NCBI GenBank assembly: GCA_903828035.1
Contig: CAIKKV010000003.1
Coordinates: 1 to 7,097 of the forward strand
Direction: 5' to 3'
Length of the DNA stretch: 7,097 bases
Source of the DNA: an uncultured bacterium
GTDB lineage: Bacteria > Verrucomicrobiota > Kiritimatiellia > CAIKKV01
Positions 4,542 through 7,097 of this stretch are shown here, piece after piece; positions within the stretch are counted from its first letter, which is position 1, and the number at the start of each line of letters is the position of its first letter. Below the pieces are notes generated by a model. The model saw only the letters and a program-made list of their open reading frames with translations, made no database searches and had not been told where the DNA came from. The position numbers were made by a program, and so were the translations under genes.

Positions 4542-7097
4542 TTACGGCTTGAAGAGCCGGTAGAGTTTGCAACTGCCTTCTTTCGTGACGCGGGCGGAAA
4601 CTTCCCCGTTGAGCTCGCGGGTCGCATTCGGCAGGGTCTTCCACTCGCCGGAGGTGAGGCTCTCCCGCTCCTGCACAAAGACGAATCCGGAGCCCGTCGA
4701 AGGCCAGCGGAGGACCACTTCCGGGCCGTTGACCTGCAGGCCGAGCGCCACCGGCTCCTTGACCGTTGCGCTCAGGGTCATGCTGCCGTCCGGCGAATCA
4801 TAAATGATCAGCTCGGCGCCGGCTCCCGTTTCCCCGCTTCCGGCCAGAACGGCCGTGTTGTTGTCTCCGTAAAGCGCCTCGCCGATGTCGAGGCGGATGA
4901 TCTCCCCGTCCGCCACATTGTCGAACTCGAAGCGCTGCCCGTTGACGATCAGGCTGATCCACCGCATGCCGGGGCTGTCGTTGTTGCGGATGAACACATA
5001 GCGTTCCGCGGCCGTCAGGTTGCCCAGGTCCTGCATCGCGGGGACCTCTCCGTCCGTCACGGTCAGGGTCAGGAGGATGGGGTCGAATGACTTGGCGTTT
5101 CCGCAGAGGTCCTTGGACAGGGCGTTCACGGTCGCGGACAGGCCGCCGTTGATCTTGGTGGCGATCATCAGCACGTTGGTGGTGCCTTCGGGCAGGTCGA
5201 TGCGGGGCGACAGGGGCACGTCCCCGAGTGAAACGCCGCCTTCAAAGCCGGGGCCATACGCGGTTCCCTCAAGGGTGCAGTTGCTCAAGACGATGGCCTG
5301 AACGCTCGCCAGGCCGTAGATGTTGCCGTAGTGCAAGGTCATCTTTCCATCCACCACCGCGGAGGCGAGCTTGGTGTCCCAGGTCTGGCAGGCGTAAGGG
5401 GTGAAGACGACATCCACGCCGTTTCCATCCAGGGAAAGATCCACGCCCAGCGTGCCGCCGCCGAGGAAGTTCCGGAACGCGCTCGCATCCAGGAGGAACT
5501 TGTCGGCCGAGAAGTTCAGCACGGCGCTGGTGCCCGAGGCGATGGTCCAGCGGTAGCTTTGCTTGCAGTCGAAGTTTGCGACGATCCCTTCGGAAGGGCT
5601 CCCGAACCGGATCGTGAAGGGGCTCTCGGGGGTGGACTGGACGTCGATGAGGCCGCTGACGTTCAGCCAATCCCAGCCCGGATCCGCTCCCATCGTGCCT
5701 TCGGCGTCATTGATTTCGACTACGATATCGCCGCCGCCGTACCAGGTTTCGGAGCCCGTGCTCAAGGTTCCGATGCTGTTTCCCGCGGAGATCGTGCCGC
5801 TTTCGGCCACGGTGCCCGCCGCCGTCCCGATGCCCGCCAGGGTGGCCCCGAAGGCGACGGTGACCGCGCTGGCCGAGGCCAGCGAGCCGTTGACGGACAG
5901 CGTCCCGGCCTCCACCGCCGTTGCGCCGGTGTAGGTGCTTGCGCCCGACAGCCACAGCTTGCCGGCGCCGGATTTGGTCAGGTCGCCGGTGCCGCCGTTG
6001 TTGGCGAGGATGCCGCCGTAAAGAACGACGGCGTCGGTGTCAACGTCGATGGTTCCTTTTCCGGACTCGGTGGTCGGGCCGAGCGCGATGCCGCGCTTGG
6101 CGTCGAGGGTGAAGCTTGCCGTGGCGTGGAGCGTGCCGTTGGTGATGGTCAGGTGGCCGGGGGTGGTGATCTCCGGCGCGGTTCCCAGGCAAACGTCGCC
6201 GTTGACCGTGAGCGTTCCGCTGTTGATGGTGGTCTTGCCGAAATACGTGTTCGCGCCGGTCAGGCTCAGCGTGCCGTCGCCGGACTTGATCAGCGAGTCG
6301 GATCCGGAGCCGTTGTCGGTGATGATGCCCGCGTAGTCCAAGACGGACTCGGCGTCGACCTGGATGGCGCCGCTTCCGGCGCCCAGGGCGGTTCCCAGCG
6401 CAATGCCGCGGGTGGCGGTGAGCGCAAAGGAGGCGGTGGCGCGGAGCGTTCCGCTGTTGATGATCACGCGGTCGGCGGTGGCGGCGCCCGGCGCCGTGCC
6501 CAGGCTTTCATCGGTGCCCACGGCCACGGTTCCGCTGTTCACGATGGTCCGGCCGGAATAGGTGTTGACTCCCGACAGGGTCAGGAGGCCCGTGCCGTCC
6601 ATGACCACGTCCCCGTGGCCGAGCAGGTACCCGCCGTTGTCATCCGTGCCATCGCCCGAGACGATTCCGCCGATGGTGATGTCGCCAGCGCCTTCCAGGT
6701 AGAGGTTCTGGTACGTATTGACCGGATCTGTTACGTAATCGGTGTCAATGCTGACCCTGCCCAACGTCAGCGTGGAGCCTTGGGCGCTGGACCGGATGAC
6801 CGACTTGCCGCTGGTGTTCTTGCCGATTTGAAGGGCTCCCGCCCAGTTGTTGTTCCCGCTATAGTTCTCCAATGTGGAGTAGTCGAGGATCAACGCTTTT
6901 CCCACGGTAATTCCCCCGGTCAATTGAAGGGTCGAAAGGGCATTGACTTCAACCCGGTCTCCGCCACTCAGCGCGTCTAGTCCGAAAGCATACGGATTTG
7001 AAATGCGAACGTAGCTTGCGATGACCCTTGTCTTTCCCCCGTAGGTGCTGGTGCCTGAAAGGACGATGGTTCCTAAGCCGTCGAGGGAAAGGTCGTA
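4542..7097 (-). CDS. Large surface protein with autotransporter-associated beta-strand repeats (N-terminus outside window)
   Basis: The frame is open to the window edge, so 851 C-terminal residues are visible. Numbering from the edge, PATR-type motifs 'G.G.L.LSG..TY.G.T....GTL.V' occur at about 6-25, 167-194, 272-300 and 376-404. A closing segment at about 419-501 (LAGIGTAAGTV, GTISAGNSIGTL, then DWLNVSGLIDV) is the usual end of such beta-helical passengers. A region without recognised homology follows (about 575-775). The C-terminal 70 residues (VVLRWPSTGSGFVF, SGEWKTLPN, CKLYRLFKP) match a small beta domain common at the end of secreted Verrucomicrobia-type proteins. There is no 250-residue autotransporter barrel and no PEP-CTERM anchor, so export must use another route. 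An adhesin or cell-surface layer role is likely but unproven. It is the first visible gene of the minus-strand set, 21 bases before the peptide gene. Confidence 0.8.
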   Translation of the reverse strand, partial: YDLSLDGLGTIVLSGTSTYGGKTRVIASYVRISNPYAFGLDALSGGDRVEVNALSTLQLTGGITVGKALILDYSTLENYSGNNNWAGALQIGKNTSGKSVIRSSAQGSTLTLGRVSIDTDYVTDPVNTYQNLYLEGAGDITIGGIVSGDGTDDNGGYLLGHGDVVMDGTGLLTLSGVNTYSGRTIVNSGTVAVGTDESLGTAPGAATADRVIINSGTLRATASFALTATRGIALGTALGAGSGAIQVDAESVLDYAGIITDNGSGSDSLIKSGDGTLSLTGANTYFGKTTINSGTLTVNGDVCLGTAPEITTPGHLTITNGTLHATASFTLDAKRGIALGPTTESGKGTIDVDTDAVVLYGGILANNGGTGDLTKSGAGKLWLSGASTYTGATAVEAGTLSVNGSLASASAVTVAFGATLAGIGTAAGTVAESGTISAGNSIGTLSTGSETWYGGGDIVVEINDAEGTMGADPGWDWLNVSGLIDVQSTPESPFTIRFGSPSEGIVANFDCKQSYRWTIASGTSAVLNFSADKFLLDASAFRNFLGGGTLGVDLSLDGNGVDVVFTPYACQTWDTKLASAVVDGKMTLHYGNIYGLASVQAIVLSNCTLEGTAYGPGFEGGVSLGDVPLSPRIDLPEGTTNVLMIATKINGGLSATVNALSKDLCGNAKSFDPILLTLTVTDGEVPAMQDLGNLTAAERYVFIRNNDSPGMRWISLIVNGQRFEFDNVADGEIIRLDIGEALYGDNNTAVLAGSGETGAGAELIIYDSPDGSMTLSATVKEPVALGLQVNGPEVVLRWPSTGSGFVFVQERESLTSGEWKTLPNATRELNGEVSARVTKEGSCKLYRLFKP
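5922..6548 (-). repeat. Tandem duplication of a ~105-residue unit in the surface protein
   Basis: Two consecutive coding units, 6234-6548 and 5922-6233, encode aligned segments of 105 and 104 residues. Shared landmarks in order are NSGT(V/L)xV, LGTAP, (N)GTLxATASF, RGIALG, G(A/T)IxVD, a G-I-(I/L)-x-x-N-G pair, KSG(D/A)GxL and L(T/S)GAxTYxG. The units have diverged by substitution but hardly in length, so the repeat arose by in-frame duplication of one PATR module and has been kept under protein-level constraint. Confidence 0.7.

Noticed and set aside
4520..4678. N-terminal extension of the peptide gene up to an ATG at 4678
   Set aside because: It would overlap the end of the surface protein gene in another frame, its residues look like a shadow, and the ATG at 4519 has a ribosome binding site.
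6921..6923. Start of the surface protein at the TTG at 6923
   Set aside because: The same frame stays open to base 7097 and contains another PATR motif (about 7023-7082) upstream of it, so the real start lies outside the window.
5331..6980. Long plus-strand open frame (549 codons) opposite the surface protein
   Set aside because: Antisense shadow of a Gly/Ser/Thr-rich repeat gene; its composition has no protein-like pattern, and the minus-strand frame carries the PATR motifs.

Overview
The window is GC-rich and looks like chromosomal DNA from an environmental bacterium of the Planctomycetes-Verrucomicrobia-Chlamydiae superphylum (Verrucomicrobiota, Kiritimatiellota or Lentisphaerota). This is an inference. 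It rests on the large secreted beta-helix proteins, the autotransporter-type strand repeats without a translocator barrel, a C-terminal domain of the 'WP..GF...L..G.W....YRL' type common in those phyla, and AroQ-like and lasso-leader genes. No rRNA, tRNA or marker gene fixes the taxonomy.

Left part (1-2540, plus strand): the last codons of an unidentified gene overlap the start of a 139-residue chorismate-mutase-like protein by an ATGA junction. Sixteen bases after that gene ends comes a 687-residue exported right-handed beta-helix protein with an N-terminal G8-like segment and a C-terminal carbohydrate-binding-like insert.

Middle (2541-3030): a 490-base gap between convergent genes. It holds a roughly 247-bp non-coding element bounded by inverted repeats (16 bp perfect, about 30 bp with a bulge). 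Inside are three imperfect palindromes, two of them 43-44 nt long and built on the same plan. A fourth large hairpin lies just outside the element. It resembles a foldback or MITE-type repeat.

Right part (3031-7097, minus strand): a tightly spaced set reading leftwards. First is a large surface protein (851 residues visible, N-terminus beyond the window) with four autotransporter-associated strand motifs and a tandem duplication of about 105 residues. After 21 intervening bases comes a 63-residue peptide with the Y-x-x-P-x-L-x-x-L-G leader signature of lasso-type RiPP precursors. Overlapping or abutting it is a NTP_transf_5-family nucleotidyltransferase, a family known as an accessory in some lasso-peptide clusters. 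No B1/B2 maturation genes lie in the window, so a lasso or related RiPP system is suggested but not complete here. The peptide with its neighbour enzyme, and its coupling to a surface-protein gene, is the most interesting part of the window.
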